From: Sclerurus mexicanus
Taxonomy: Eukaryota; Chordata; Aves; Passeriformes; Furnariidae
NCBI GenBank assembly: GCA_013396755.1
Contig: VWZF01013053.1
Location: 2,799,707 to 2,863,706 of the forward strand
Length of the DNA stretch: 64,000 nt
Reading direction: 5' to 3'
In this document: positions 12,753-25,290 of the stretch, piece by piece
Position numbering within the stretch: the stretch's first letter is position 1
Layout of the letters: the number at the start of each line of letters is the position of its first letter
The notes under the pieces: generated by a model
What the model was told of the DNA's origin: nothing
What the model saw: the letters and a program-made list of their open reading frames with translations, nothing else
Databases searched by the model: none
Translations under genes and position numbers: made by a program

Positions 12753-15080
12753 AACTTCTAGTGTAATTAATACTTTGGTTTTCCTCATTAAATTCTGACT
12801 GCATTGCTGAATATAAAGAGCCCAGAGACTTACCTAATTCTTCTGGAAGGACCTATCTCAGAAGCAGAGAAGGGCTGTGTTGACCAGCCAAAGAAAATCT
12901 GCTTATCAGATCTCTGATCAATTCCTCTTTAGTTACCTTGCAGCCTTTAGATCCACTGACATTATCCTTGCCCAGTCTACAATCAGGATAGATCAGGGTG
13001 TCACCAATGCACTGTTTCGCTTCAGGCAAATTAAACATGACCATATAAAAACAATTTAATTGAAACTGCTATGATGACCTACATATATGAGAACAGGTTT
13101 TGTAATGGAGGTGTAATTTAAAGCAGTAATTGCCAACAGATCTACTCCATATACAACTCATTCAATTTAAATTTAAAATTCACTGTTCTTTGATTTATGT
13201 AAAAATAGCCTTTATGTCCACTTATACAGGTTTTAATATACATTTATAATCAACTTTCAGCCTGATTCAATCATCTTGACGCAGATTCAGTCGTGCTTAT
13301 TTAAGAAGGCACACAGTCAACTGGGCTACAAGGGTGCTTAAAGACTACCAAAATGAGCTAAGGTTTAAGGAAAACGAGCCCAGAGAGGAGTCTTCACTGA
13401 AAGAAGCAAATGTGTAATTAAAGTTCTCATTCAGAGACTGAAAAATTAAAAGGCGGGACTGTTCTAAATAATACGTTCTATTCCTAAAAACTTTGCACAT
13501 AGTCCTTTTTCATCTCCTGACCTTACCATAGGGAAAATTGCTATATTTCTTTTAATAAAAATTACAGCTCTCATTTGCAGCCTCCCAATCTGTTTCATCT
13601 GCGAGCTGTTTCATCTATTCCCTGTAGGTGGAACTCCTTCTTTAATTAGGTGGTGTTGCCTTGACCACTGCAGCTTAAATTTCATTTAGTATTCCGACTT
13701 TAAAATGGCCACTTGTGTATTTGAGCTCCAGTATTGACCCTACAAATTTGTCTCAAAATTTGTTTAGAGTTTTAAAGTGTTGGGGTTTTTTTTCCACCTT
13801 GTTCCAGTTCGCTGTGTTTTTTTCCTAAGAAGGCCAATATCATTCTTAGATGAACCTATAAGCTCAGAATTCACCACTCTCTTTGGAATAAAACTGAAAA
13901 AGCTGGCTAATAGAAAGCACAGAGTTCACGTCCGTGTTCTGCAACGTGCTGTTTCACACACCCTACACATTTGTGATCAGCACTGCTACACATTACAGCC
14001 ACGACTTGTTGACGTCATTAATCTGCTGAATATTTCATGCATTTTGATACTATCAATGATAAGATTTTAATGAGTTGTTTACAGGCATTATCTCAAAGAC
14101 CAGTGAATAATTTCATTCTTCTGTGAATGCGTTCAGAGTTGAAACAACAAACAAACTAAAACCCCAACAACAAGTACATAGAAGATATCTCCCTGTGGAA
14201 GAACCTGTCTGATTCCTACTTTACTTCGGGGTGGAAACTTGGGTTCATATTTTCATGCTGATCCCTACCTGTTAGGGCTCTGTTACTGCTTAGCACACTC
14301 TGGTTTGAATTTTCATTTGTATGCAAATAAGTCTCTGATTTATGGCACCAGTAAAGATATTACTCAATGGCTCCTATTTTTCAAACTTGCTTTCAGGGTA
14401 TGTAGAATTAGATAAGCAACAATTTTCTCTGAGCCTGCATGCTTACAAAATCCAGTAGAGTATTAAAGCATCACCCAGCTTTCTGCTAAAAATCACATTT
14501 TCAAAAGAGCTTATTTCTTTAAAAATATGAAGAAATAGATCTATACTTCAAAAAGCTTGTTATCTTTGTTTATCTGGTTCTTTGGTATAACAGAAGCTGC
14601 CCAGGCTCTTCATTCACACTTGACTTTCAAGAGACTAAGAGATTTGTAATAATACTTGAAAGTCACACCTGAGTTTTACTGAAGTTCAGTCACTGGTAAC
14701 AAACCCACACCTACAGACTATAGGAATTAAATGAAAACAATAAGTTGAAATAGTGATGTACTGTTCTTAAAAAATTTCTCATTTCAAAATTATTCTTTCA
14801 ACATAACCAATCCAAAGTTGGCTTCATACAGCTTTATGTTAAAACAGCCACAACATGTTGTCATGTGCCTGCTGAAGAAACTAGAGTGGATTTTTATCCA
14901 TGTAAATCACCATTTTCCAAAACACCCTCTTTCCAAATAATTTATAAAGGTACAATGTTCTAACAATCAATGTCTCAGTGCTCTTTTACAATATTTAACT
15001 TGGCACTGCACCCATTACCTTTCTATCACCATTAAGCTTCTGGCTGCTTACTCATTAAACCCAAAGGAAAGGGTAAGACG
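12753..15080. other. Unique AT-rich sequence, no gene seen
   Basis: No gene is recognised. A 97-codon frame at 13,777-14,070 has no identifiable domain. A perfect POU octamer (ATGCAAAT) sits at 14,321-14,328. The part from about 14,500 to 14,960 has the motif-dense look of conserved non-coding sequence, but less clearly than the blocks listed separately. Confidence 0.55.
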
Positions 15081-15083
15081 TAA

Positions 15084-15111
15084 GGGGCGGTGGGGAGGGG
15101 AGCACAGGGGG
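15084..15111 (+). other. Potential G-quadruplex (four runs of at least four G)
   Basis: Four G runs occur in 28 bases: G4 at 15,084-15,087, G4 at 15,092-15,095, G4 at 15,097-15,100 and G5 at 15,107-15,111. The loops are four, one and six bases. This fits the usual quadruplex pattern with loops of 1-7 bases and stacks of up to four tetrads. It stands alone in AT-rich surroundings and is not part of a CpG island or a recognised promoter. Folding is predicted from the pattern only. Confidence 0.75.
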
Positions 15112-15790
15112 CTTTGCTCAGGAACTTGCTTATATTGTCCCCTTCCACACTGAAAGCAGCTGGAAGTGGTCTCAGCAGTCTGACGTACTTGCTAAATTAG
15201 ACATTAAAATAATCTTTTCATGCACATCCCTGGTGTGATTCACAGAGCCCCTTTTCATCCATCACGTTATCTCCAGATGAAGGAACGCTGTCATTAGTGA
15301 GATGCCTGCACTTCTGACGGAATGAGTGGGCAATGGCTAATTGCAGCTCAAGGCTGAGAGTTCTCACTGCCACCCTGCTTGTATGGGAGGTACAAGAAGT
15401 CTCCACTGCTCCAGTTCTGGTGACTTCTGTGCCCGTGGAAGGGCCACAGAAAGGGGAGGTGGGAAAGAGCACCAGCAAGACAGCACCTCTGTCCACCAGA
15501 AAACGGGAAATGCAGAGTGATTGTGGCCATCAGACATTCTGTAGGTGGGCATCAGTTTTGTTCATTGTTCCTGCTACCCACAGCTTTTACCACATCACTT
15601 CACAGACTGATAGCCCAGATGCTCAAACTATGCGATCTAATTATGCAGAACATTATGTTTCGAAACAAGCAATTTATATTGAAAAGTGCGGACTAAAAAT
15701 CCTCTGATTTTTAACACTCTTCTAAACACAAGTCTGTCATTTATTGTGTACATGGCATTCCTTTTTTTGAAAAAGCATTCTTGTGCTTAA
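15112..15790. other. Unique sequence, no gene seen
   Basis: A 124-codon plus-strand frame (15,333-15,707) overlaps several minus-strand frames of 60-92 codons across 15.22-15.55 kb. No frame shows a recognisable domain, and openness on both strands argues for a GC-influenced chance effect. Confidence 0.5.
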
Positions 15791-15792
15791 TT

Positions 15793-15814
15793 TGTGTGTG
15801 TGTGTGTGTGTGTG
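15793..15814. repeat. (TG)11 dinucleotide microsatellite
   Basis: An uninterrupted run of eleven TG units is followed by a T/G-rich tail. It is a simple sequence repeat that may be length-polymorphic. No function is implied by the sequence. Confidence 0.97.
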
Positions 15815-15819
15815 TTTTT

Positions 15820-17470
15820 GTTTAGATTTCCCCAGGGCAACAACAAAATTAATATGTTCCTCATGGGAAAACACATGTTAGTAATAACACTGTAGACAAA
15901 TTAGGTAGATAACCTGGAATCACAGTCAAAAGTAATCAGATCAGTGCTGAGTTCTAGGACAGAAAATGGTAAGTTTTGCCTCCTGTAATATTGCTAAATT
16001 AGGTTTCCCTGTATGACCTAAAGAAAGCATTGTAAAAGACTTTATATAGACCACCCGTACTACTGAAAAAAGGTTTCCTTTGCTGAATAAAGAAAGCATA
16101 AACTTCAAAATCCACCATTTTAGGGGCGAGATCTCAGGAGGAGAAAATTTTTCTGAGCTACAAACCAGAGTACAGAAGTAGGAATGTATAATGGTACATC
16201 TTCACGTCCACCTGTTTCTTTTAACTACAGTCAGAAACATGTCTATCTGTTAAGCAGTGGAACTCTCACCTTGAGACACAGATGGCTAAAGCCACAGATC
16301 AGTACACCATGCTCTTCCCAGCCAGCCAGAATTTCCCATGCTCTGTTACAGCCTATTATTCTGGCTAAAACCCCTGAGCCACTCCAGGTGAATCTTCCTC
16401 TAGTTTGGACTTAGAGTCTCTGGATGTCCAAGACAGTTATGCTTTTCCTCCCTTATATGTTTACAGCCTGCTTCTTCTTTTTTTACAGCAGTGTAAATCA
16501 AGGGTGACTCCAAAGAAATCAGCACATTTGTGCTGATGTAAAAGAGGCATTAGAGATACGACAAAGCCATTGTTCTGATTATGTTTTAAGAAATTTGTTA
16601 TGGTCAGACATCAGAGGAGTGCAAAACACCTTCTTCAATATTATATATTGCTACAAGTAACTCAAACTTTGCTGATTATTCCTCGTTTTTATGTTCTTTT
16701 CAGCTATTACACAATATATACTTCATTTCCTGTTCTTATGGAAAGGTTGGAAACGTTTTGTTCATGTGAACGTATTTGCCAAGACAGATACAGAGAAGTG
16801 ACCACACAATGAGTGAATTAATTTGGTGTCTTATTTTATAATTAAGTGCCCTTTACCATAATCCATTTATAGGGAGAAAATAGTTTCTTAGTATGAGTGG
16901 ATGCTACAAAGATTATGAGGATGTGAATATATTTAGAGAGGAAAATTTTTTCTATGCTTTCAAGTCCAGAAAAACACAATGGACAAAAAAGATAAGTTTC
17001 AAATTGAAAGAAAGGCAGTTGTTGTGATGATGAAAAGTTTTCTGGTCCCTACAGGCAGGTCTTTCATGGCCAACAAGAACCCCTGCGAAACAGAGGAGCC
17101 TCAAGCCACATTTTACAACTTACCAACCATCTCACCATCGTACAGGACTGCCATCATACTCTTTTTAAACCCAGCACAACAGAAAGTACCCTATGAACAA
17201 TTATATTATTGGGAAAATAAAGAAACTGCATTTTATAAAATCTTTATACCATGGCTGTCTTGGTATATGACACCTTCCAGAGCACCTCTAAATAAGCATT
17301 TGGGAAAAGCAATCTGAGTAAATGGTTTTAAAGACAGGTTATTTATTTATTGCACAAGACACAACTTCTCACATTATTGCCTCAAGTAAAACGAATGCTG
17401 ATAATGCTCCCGTCTCTGAAACTGAACGCATTTATATTAAAAATGTAGAAAGTACAGTATACACTGAGGT
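15820..17470. other. Unique AT-rich sequence, no gene seen
   Basis: A 112-codon plus-strand frame (16,979-17,317) and a 98-codon frame starting at 17,322 follow one another. Neither translation is recognisable and no convincing splice sites frame them. I treat the region as non-coding. Confidence 0.5.
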
Positions 17471-17479
17471 GCAATCTAT

Positions 17480-17720
17480 TGACTATGTCAGTAATAGCAG
17501 CTTTTTCATTTTTCCCCTTGTAATAGAAGTCATTGCTTGCATTCAAAATGTATTGTCAAGCTTTATTAATCTCAGCACAGAGGCCATCCTGGGCCTTGAA
17601 AGCTATTGCTTTTTTTAAAGAGATGGTATTCTTTTCCTATGGCCTGCTTGAGATCTATTTCAGATGTGTCATAAAAAGGAACCTCAAATTTCAGGGCAAC
17701 TTAAACAACGCTTAGTGATC
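17480..17720. promoter_or_regulatory. Candidate conserved non-coding element
   Basis: This is a compact block without repeats. It contains CTTTATTAATCTCAG (an ATTA core) and a CTTTTTTTAAAGAG palindrome-like word near 17,610, followed by GAGATCTATTTCAG. The texture resembles conserved enhancers. The open frames running through it do not look like a known protein. Conservation has not been tested. Confidence 0.33.
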
Positions 17721-19190
17721 AGTGACGTGTTTAAACTCTTCCTTGAAAAGCTTGAAAACGAATTATAATATTTTCAAATTTAAATAAAGAGCTCCTGTGC
17801 AGGTTGGCAATCACATTGTAAGATGCTTCTTTATCTCATTATTCTCAAAATAAATTTGGCTATTAGACACTGAAGGTGATATTCTGAGCAGAGCTGAATG
17901 CATGATCCAGAGGAAGGATCGAGGAACATCCCTCTTTGAGCTCTGTAGGCAGAGCAGTCATTTTGGTGTCTTAATACCAGAGCTGAAATTCTGACCCTGG
18001 CAAGGTCATTGACAACTTTGCCATCTACAGGTTGTTTGGTTAATTTTAAAAAAAATAAAATAAATCTATGAGTGCACAGAGCAAGTAGTTATACCATGAG
18101 GAAGCCTAAGATGATTTGGAGTGTTCCAGTGTGAAGCTGAAACACCAGATAAGCCTGTAGGACTGAGGAAAGGGGGAGTTCTTATAAGGTATAATATCTA
18201 TAGAGTATTTGCACTTGGTTTTGCTCTTAAGGGGAGAATGCAATGGTATAGGATGAACCAGTAACTCCTCAGCAGTCATAGTTTAGATTCAGACTTCTTA
18301 TAAACATGAATCCTCTCCCTATTTATATGAATAATACTCAGCATTAACACTGCAATTGTTGGATGTCTGCATTAACATGTCCAATAACCACGGAGGGACC
18401 AGAGCCAAAGGATCTTACAAGCATTTCAAACACTACTGCCCTTCTGATACACCCCTGACCTACCCACATCCTCATTCCTGCATCTCTCCAAACTATTGCT
18501 TTTTCAAGTGAATAAAAGATTCTACACAACTCTTATTGTCCTGAACAAAGACTAAATTTCATCCTAATTTACTAAAATACAGGATTTTATACTGTGTGTG
18601 ATAGTTGAATTCAAAACCATTAATAGTAATATAAAGTGGTAAAGACATTGAAACATGAAAACACCAGTCTAATTGTTTTTATGACGAATATCCATACTCT
18701 GAACCACTTGTCTTTGGCATAACTATATGCTTCTGTCTCCTGCTGTCTCTGGAGAAATGATTTAGGTATTTTTTAGCTTTTAGTAAGACAGCTGAAAAAA
18801 TTATGACAAGACTTGCAGTTTTGTGGCTTTACATGCAGGTGGCATAGGCAGGGTTATCAACTTGTTCTTGCTACTTGAATATAAAATCAAATCTCTCCAC
18901 ACAACTAGGTACCTGCTCCTGAGACTCAGCTCCTGTAAAAGCTTAATAGTTTGTGCGTAGCAAGTTAATAGCAACACTGAGCAAGGTTTCACTTGGCATC
19001 TTTCAGTTATTATGTCACACTGGAAATAAAAAAAAAGCAACTCCAATAACAAAGTACTGAGATTTAAATCTCACGAGTGATGTGCACAAAATGAAATGTA
19101 AATGAGATGCAACTAATGAAATAAAAGCCAGCTCAACCCCACTCCTGTAATTTACAATTGAAATTGGATAAGCCAACAAATACTCATACA
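17721..19190. other. Unique AT-rich sequence, no gene seen
   Basis: No gene, RNA gene or recognisable transposon is seen. There is a short A-rich patch near 18,046-18,062. The 83-codon minus-strand frame at 18,801-19,052 has no recognisable content. Confidence 0.6.
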
Positions 19191-19199
19191 ATAACTCGA

Positions 19200-19530
19200 G
19201 TGATTTTTAAGCTTGATTTTAAAGTTTTCTTTTAAAAAGTTGAAGGCAGTTTCAAAAGCCTAATTGCAAGATTCACATTAAAAGCAATACGATAGAATGC
19301 TGCTATTGTGCCTTGGTGTAAAGCTCTGTATTGGAGAAAATAACTTTATGTCATTACACTAGAAGGCAAAATCTTATTACTAAATTGGCACCTTCCCATT
19401 TAATAAATTTATTAGTCATTAATTTGGGGGTGAATGCCGCTGACAGTTCAATCAGAACTTCCCAGGTATGGGCTGCGACTTTCTTGCACCATTCCTTGCA
19501 TATAGGTGGCACTAAAGGGATGCAATGAAT
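19200..19530. promoter_or_regulatory. Candidate conserved non-coding element
   Basis: This AT-rich, repeat-free block has clustered homeodomain-type words: CCTAATTGC near 19,260, then TTTAATAAATTTATTAGTCATTAA-type sequence at about 19,397-19,425, and CAATCAGAAC near 19,450. Its right part is more GC-balanced. The appearance fits an enhancer. Two opposite-strand frames of about 60 codons overlap it and are not protein-like. Confidence 0.35.
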
Positions 19531-21590
19531 TATCATAACCTATTTATCATATTTCAGTTTTTAAACCTATTTTATGATACACATTATGTAGAGCTCAAAT
19601 ATTGCCATGGTTTATTTTATTGGTTTATTTTTGCACATTCTGCAAACACAAGATAAATTCCAGAAATAAGTTCCCCTTTAAGCTGGAATTCTCAAGAAGT
19701 ACAGAGGTGTACTGTTTGGTGTGCTATTTTCTTCTTGAAGAGAAAAGGTATCCTTCACAGCTCCCCTTCCTGAAACCTCACGTGCCTCTGAGATCTGCCC
19801 AATACAAACTGTTGTGTCAAAGGCTGTGAATACATGAGCATCTGTGGATCCATTTATGCACATCCTCCATTCTATTTTGCCAGACACTAAAAATTTATAA
19901 TCTATTGTAACTTAAGTGACAGCAATAAGTATTGTAAGATTTATAATAAGAATTTATCCACTATAAGAATAATTTGGTTCTTACATGTTCCCATTTAAAG
20001 AAATTACTATGCTAGCAGTGTTTAATAATAAATATGGGCCTTTTTCCCCATTCAGACTCTGAAACAATCTTCCATCAACAACTGTATATGGTAAACAAGG
20101 CAGATTTAGGCACATGATGGCTGCTGGGAATTTGTGATCAATACTAGCAATGGCAAAAGGGTACAGACCTGGCATTCCGTTGCCAGGAATACGAGGACGG
20201 GTAAAAAATTCATACTGGTAAATGAAAGAAAAGGAAAATCATCTTATTCTTTAGCAGAGCGTTACAAGAGAAAAATGAAAAAGAATTCGGATTTCAGTGT
20301 GAACCATGTCAGGACAGTGCTTGTTTGATCTAATGCTCCTTTGTCTCGACACCCTGTTTTGCTGTTAAATGCATGTAAGCAAGCTGCAGCCCCTCGGGTT
20401 CTGAAAGAAGCCTTTGTCTGTACTAAATATAATTGCACAGCCCTTTTAATGGGTACATTACAGAGATGCTGGGTTAGAAAAGTTGAAGTTTTTTGTGATA
20501 GAAACCAGAGATAAAACTGAGAAGACAACTTCCTCAAGAAATAGGTGGGTATGGCAAGCGAACAGATAGAACTGGAACTGAATTTGCCACTTGAGCTTTG
20601 CAACAGGTTTAATCAGCTCAAAGAGGACTCTTCAAAAGCACTGAACACTACAGAGATATAATGCTATTCCATGGGCTAAAGGTAGAGCTGATGGTAAAAG
20701 CATTGTCTTCTACTGGATGCTGCACAGAATAAACTGTCTCTATCCACTGGTAAGAGCAGGAATTAGAACCCTCTGTGAATTCTGCTGAGAATAAAAGTAA
20801 TTTGCAAAGAGAATAAGGATGAGAAACTACTATCAGACAGTGCTGTGGACAGCAAGTGTGCTACACAAACTCCTTCTCGTACACAAAGAGAAAGGAATTA
20901 TAAACTCCAGGTCACTCTCCAACTTACCGAAACAGTTTCTGGGGGTGGTGGCAAAGGTGCTTACCCAGTATCAGGTTTTAATAGGTGCAGAAGTAGGATG
21001 TAGAACAGAAAAGAACACCATTTTAGCACAGAGAGCTCCTTACAGTCACATGTGAATTAATTGATCCAAAAGGAACAAAACAAGGACTAATGGTGAAACC
21101 AGTTACAAATTTAAAATGTTTCTCTATTGTTTGAGAAGCAAATTAGTTCACTGTGTTTGTCATAGAAACAAGTGTTCTGACCATGACTACTTTCCTCCTT
21201 AGGTAGGAAGAACTGCTATCAAAGGATTTTTTGACAGTCAAGAGGCAGTCCCTGCCCGGTGGAGAGGGTCTCTGTCTGAGGGCTTGAGCTTACACTGCTT
21301 ATTCCCTCCTAGGTGGGAGCTGCCTGGTGCCCCCCAGCTCTCCAAAACCCATCTTTTCCTGGCAGCATCTGTCCCGGCACTGCCATTGCCGTGGTTGTGT
21401 CAGGGTGGGAGAAAGAGGGAAAATAAGAAAGGAGAAATAGTTATACCCAATACTGGGGCATTAACTATCCAGCCGGTGATATTTATCAAATGCCATCGCA
21501 AACTGCCTGTTTTTTCTTACAGCTAAAGCTTTGGGAAGGCCTGTGAGTTTAATATTCGCTTTCTTTTACAAAAATCCCAAGAGCTAGGAT
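19531..21590. other. Unique sequence, no gene seen
   Basis: Several open frames up to 113 codons (20,262-20,603, minus) have no recognisable domains. A GC-richer patch at about 21,240-21,420 is not repetitive and has no CpG-island character. Nothing else is supported. Confidence 0.55.
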
Positions 21591-21599
21591 TACAGCTCT

Positions 21600-22100
21600 T
21601 CCTCCCTTTCCTCCAGCAAGGTAAAAGACGCTAATGTAAAAAGGCAGAACAAATAGGCTCTTTATTTTTGCAGGACAAAGAGCATTTGAACTCCATCAGT
21701 GGCTCTTTGACTGCCTTCAAAGCTTGTCTCTGACTAAATTAAAGCCTCTGCTTGCTTCTGATTCGTAGTACACTGTAGGCTTTCCACTGCACTAGCAGCT
21801 AGATGCATGTAAGAGATTAATTGCTACCCTACAATAATGCAGCTAATGAAAAAATTCAGAATTAAGATTTACAAAGGGCTATGTTCTCACTCGATGCAAA
21901 GCAGTGTAGTTCCCCTAAGATCAATTTTTATTATGCCACTTTACCATGGCTCAGAATCTGCCCCTTAATTCAATGAGCTGGTTCAGGGAGAAAAGTCTTA
22001 ACCTTATCCTGTATAACCAGAGTAGCACATTTTGAGGTCGCTGATAACATGAAATAGTTTAACTGGAATTAAAGTGATTTTGTGAAGTTAGAAAAGCACA
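21600..22100. promoter_or_regulatory. Candidate conserved non-coding element
   Basis: This repeat-free block has balanced composition and closely spaced words of developmental type: TAATTGC near 21,820, AATGCAGCTAATG near 21,835 and GATCAATTTTTATTATG near 21,920. No frame of useful length crosses it. The lack of frames together with low repetitiveness fits selection at the DNA level, but this has not been tested. Confidence 0.37.
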
Positions 22101-23789
22101 ACTTCGCAGATGAACAAGCAAAATTGGCCTCAAAGTAGGAGACCACTAATCCCGATCTGAATTTAAATGGCACTCCTGTGAAATCTGAGGTTATCTGGGT
22201 ACAAACCCCCCCCAATCACAACAATAAAGAGGAGAGCAGAAAAGCACACAGCGGCACTTACATGGCCATGTCCCGATGCACTGACATTTCAGCATAAGTG
22301 GTTAACACCTAAGAAGTTAAATATGGAGGGGTTGAAGGTTTAACATGTGCCATTAAAATAAAAATGGACATTTATTTTCCCTTTCTTTCCTGCAAGCTGC
22401 CTCTGCACTCCTGAGTGAGGGAGGGTTGTAGCTGTTGGGAGATCCTGCTGCAGGAGCAGACAGAGTGACCTTTTAGATGTGAGAAGGGGCTGAGCAGTGC
22501 TGGCTTACCCCGTATTCTTCCTGCACACGAGCATAAGGTGACAGCTGACAGACCAGCATTGTTGAACTACAGTAAATAAATTTGCATTTCTGTCCTTCAG
22601 ACCTGAATTACACAGTCCACTCATACTCGCATCATCCCAGTTTTCAACCACGTTATAGTACAGTTAATAAGTTTGGAAAATGGTTTAAAATCACTGACTG
22701 ATTTTCATTAAAGAAATCCAGATACAAACTCAAGAAACTCCCTAATGATGACTAAAACAATAATCTTGAAATGCTGTAGTGTTTTCTTTTAGGCAGAGCA
22801 GTTTACCTTGTCTTCCGCATTTAGAAAATGAGAATATATTTCAAGGAGATCAGCCCCACAGGACTTAATATTTCTATAGCAATACCAAGTGCCCTTCCTG
22901 ATGAGAATATCCATGAAAGATATCCATGCAGAATGCAAGGTTGCTCCTAACAATTTTAAGTTTCAGGAATCATATGCATGTTTCTTTACCACAGGCACCT
23001 GCTGAAATAATGAACACAGGACCAAAATAGCAAAGATTCACTAAATGCTACAAATCAGGAACAGAAAACCTCTATGTGCTTTATAGAGAGAAGGAACATT
23101 ATGTAGTCAGACCTAGCTAAAGCTATATTTTATTATCTGCCTTATTCATTATATTATCATTCAAATGAAGAGTTCTAAAGCAACTGATTATTTCATTCCT
23201 ATCATTCAAAACTGCAGTTTGACAGAGGCATTAGGACAGCAGTAAGCTGGCAGATATAGGAAAGTGCATAAATCACAAATACAAGAGAAAACACACATGT
23301 GTGCATCACAAATCTGAAGGAAGTTGCATAAGACAAATCCTTCCTAGAGGTAGCAGAAGGGATTAGTAATTATGCCAAAATATTAATGTCTCAGTTGACT
23401 TCAGTGCCCAGCAGGCAGACATGCTTTTCCAAAAGTTTTGAGAACTCCCGTGCTACCAAATAAATTACATGAACTTAGCAATAAGTGGTTGGGAAACTAA
23501 CTTGCTGCTTCTTTCTGCTTCCTCCTCTACTATATTGCATACAGTAGATTATCTACATAGACCACATAGCTCAATTAGTGCATGAAATCAGCAGAAGCAC
23601 CTGCAAGATAAGGTCCTTCTACATTTACCATAAACTTGGATATAGGGCTAGCTCTTTAATGAAAAAAAATTGGATACTTCCAGCTGCCCAAATCCATGGT
23701 TTGGCTAGCAAGTCATGCTTATTGTAATTTTACTACCTTCAGAAATTAGGACATTAATAAAGTATAAATCTTAATTTCTTAAATACGAT
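22101..23789. other. Unique AT-rich sequence, no gene seen
   Basis: No frame of interest is present. There is a C8 run at 22,206-22,213 and a perfect POU octamer (ATTTGCAT) at 22,580-22,587. No mobile element is recognised. Confidence 0.6.
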
Positions 23790-25290
23790 TCCAATTAATC
23801 CTATGGGATTGAGATTTCATCTGAAGGGCATCATTTGCATATCTAGCCTGTTTTCAGGCTCTGCAGATTCCCCTGCCCCACCTGCAGGTCTGAAAGGCTG
23901 GGAATCTCCCCTGGCTACGCCTGTCTTTGCAGGCGCAGAGTGCCAGGCTAATAATCCTGAAGGTTTATTTTTTCAGGTAAAGCTCTAGAAGGGTAACCAA
24001 AATGTCTTTATTAAGGCCTTTATGTTGTGATCTTCAAAAAAAGTGTTTCTGTTGGAGAAAGACCAATACACCCAGAGCCATAAACAGTCTGCAGTAAGCT
24101 GAACTGCTAATAAATAAATAGGTTGGGGTTTTTCACCCCAGTCACTTCGATACATGCAAATCCATGAATAGCTATCAAATAGAAGTTTCTTTAGCTTCTA
24201 TAAACCCTGTACTCAAAACATTTCAAATTAAAAGGCTCTGCCTCAGCTCAAATCAGCCCACATCACCTATAAGTGCAACTAAATATAATGTGTATTTTGA
24301 TCAAGATGCCAACCTTTGCTCTGATCAGTCACATTTCCTGCTGTGTAAATTGATTAATAGTCCATTTTCTGGGAAATTTGCTTCCTTAAAGTTGCAATGA
24401 CAGCTTAGAGTTTTCTGAAGGCTGATGGTTGCCAGTTCTAGGAGTTCCTGCTGTTTGAGGTCATTGCACCAACATGGCGGTAACATTCTTTGTGACACTT
24501 CTCTACACAGCACTAAAAAAGCAGCTGTATTTATGTGAACAGGCATATAATCCTGTGTTTCTAAGGTTTCAAAAGAAGTTTTATCTCCTTGAGCTCTGTC
24601 ACTCACAGAAGAGAGCACAATTTATACCTGAGTGCCTCAAGCGTTGCAAATTACTGCCCTCCTCCCATTTCCTAAGCAAATTCTGTGATATATTGGAGCT
24701 TGGCTGTGTGTGATTGCTGCAGGCTCCCGACTGCTGTGTATTAAGGGTGCACTCGAACAGGGTAAACTCACTCTAAAAATGCATCACGTGTCAGGATGGA
24801 ATCTGATCTCTGTGGACTCTCTGCCTTGAACATTCCACCAGCAACTGTGTGAAATATTTTCCCCAAAACCACCGAGGCTGCGATTTGTAAGTGGTATTAC
24901 TGAAAACTGGAAAAGAACATACTAAAAACAAACTCTCCAGGGATCCAAGCCCTGTTAGTTCAAGCTCAGCCCATACTGAAGAGGGCTAGATTTGGGAGCA
25001 AAGTTCACACCATCCTGCAGGATTCAGCTGAAGGTTTTCCATGGGAAAAGGAGGAATATGCAGTGCCTCTGTCTTAGTGCATGCAAATAAGATCTGTGCA
25101 CTGTTGAAAATTAATGGAACACATTTCACTTTGGTTTTTCACTGAAATCCTATGAAATAAGGTTTTAGTTTCAATAACCCTCCAATGATTAATCATTTTC
25201 TAGAGTTTCAGGTAGTCTGTCATCAGGATATTCTGATTTCCTTTCAGCACAACATCGTTTACAAGTCTCAGACAGATTAGTTTAATAGCC
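23790..25290. promoter_or_regulatory. Candidate conserved non-coding cluster with POU octamers
   Basis: The block holds three perfect POU octamers at 23,833-23,840, 24,154-24,161 and 25,081-25,088, all in repeat-free sequence. The left part (23,800-23,960) is unusually compact, combining ATTTGCAT with palindromic GC-rich words such as CCACCTGCAGG. A small inverted repeat, GGGGTTTTTCACCCC, lies at 24,125-24,139. The right part has CAATGATTAATCATTTT near 25,183. Frames through it look like chance. Boundaries are approximate, and several independent elements may be present. Confidence 0.38.

Noticed and set aside
14560..14595. Possible miR-9-like hairpin (TTTATCTGGTTCTTTGG words)
   Set aside because: The mature miR-9 sequence is not present and no opposing arm pairs with it.
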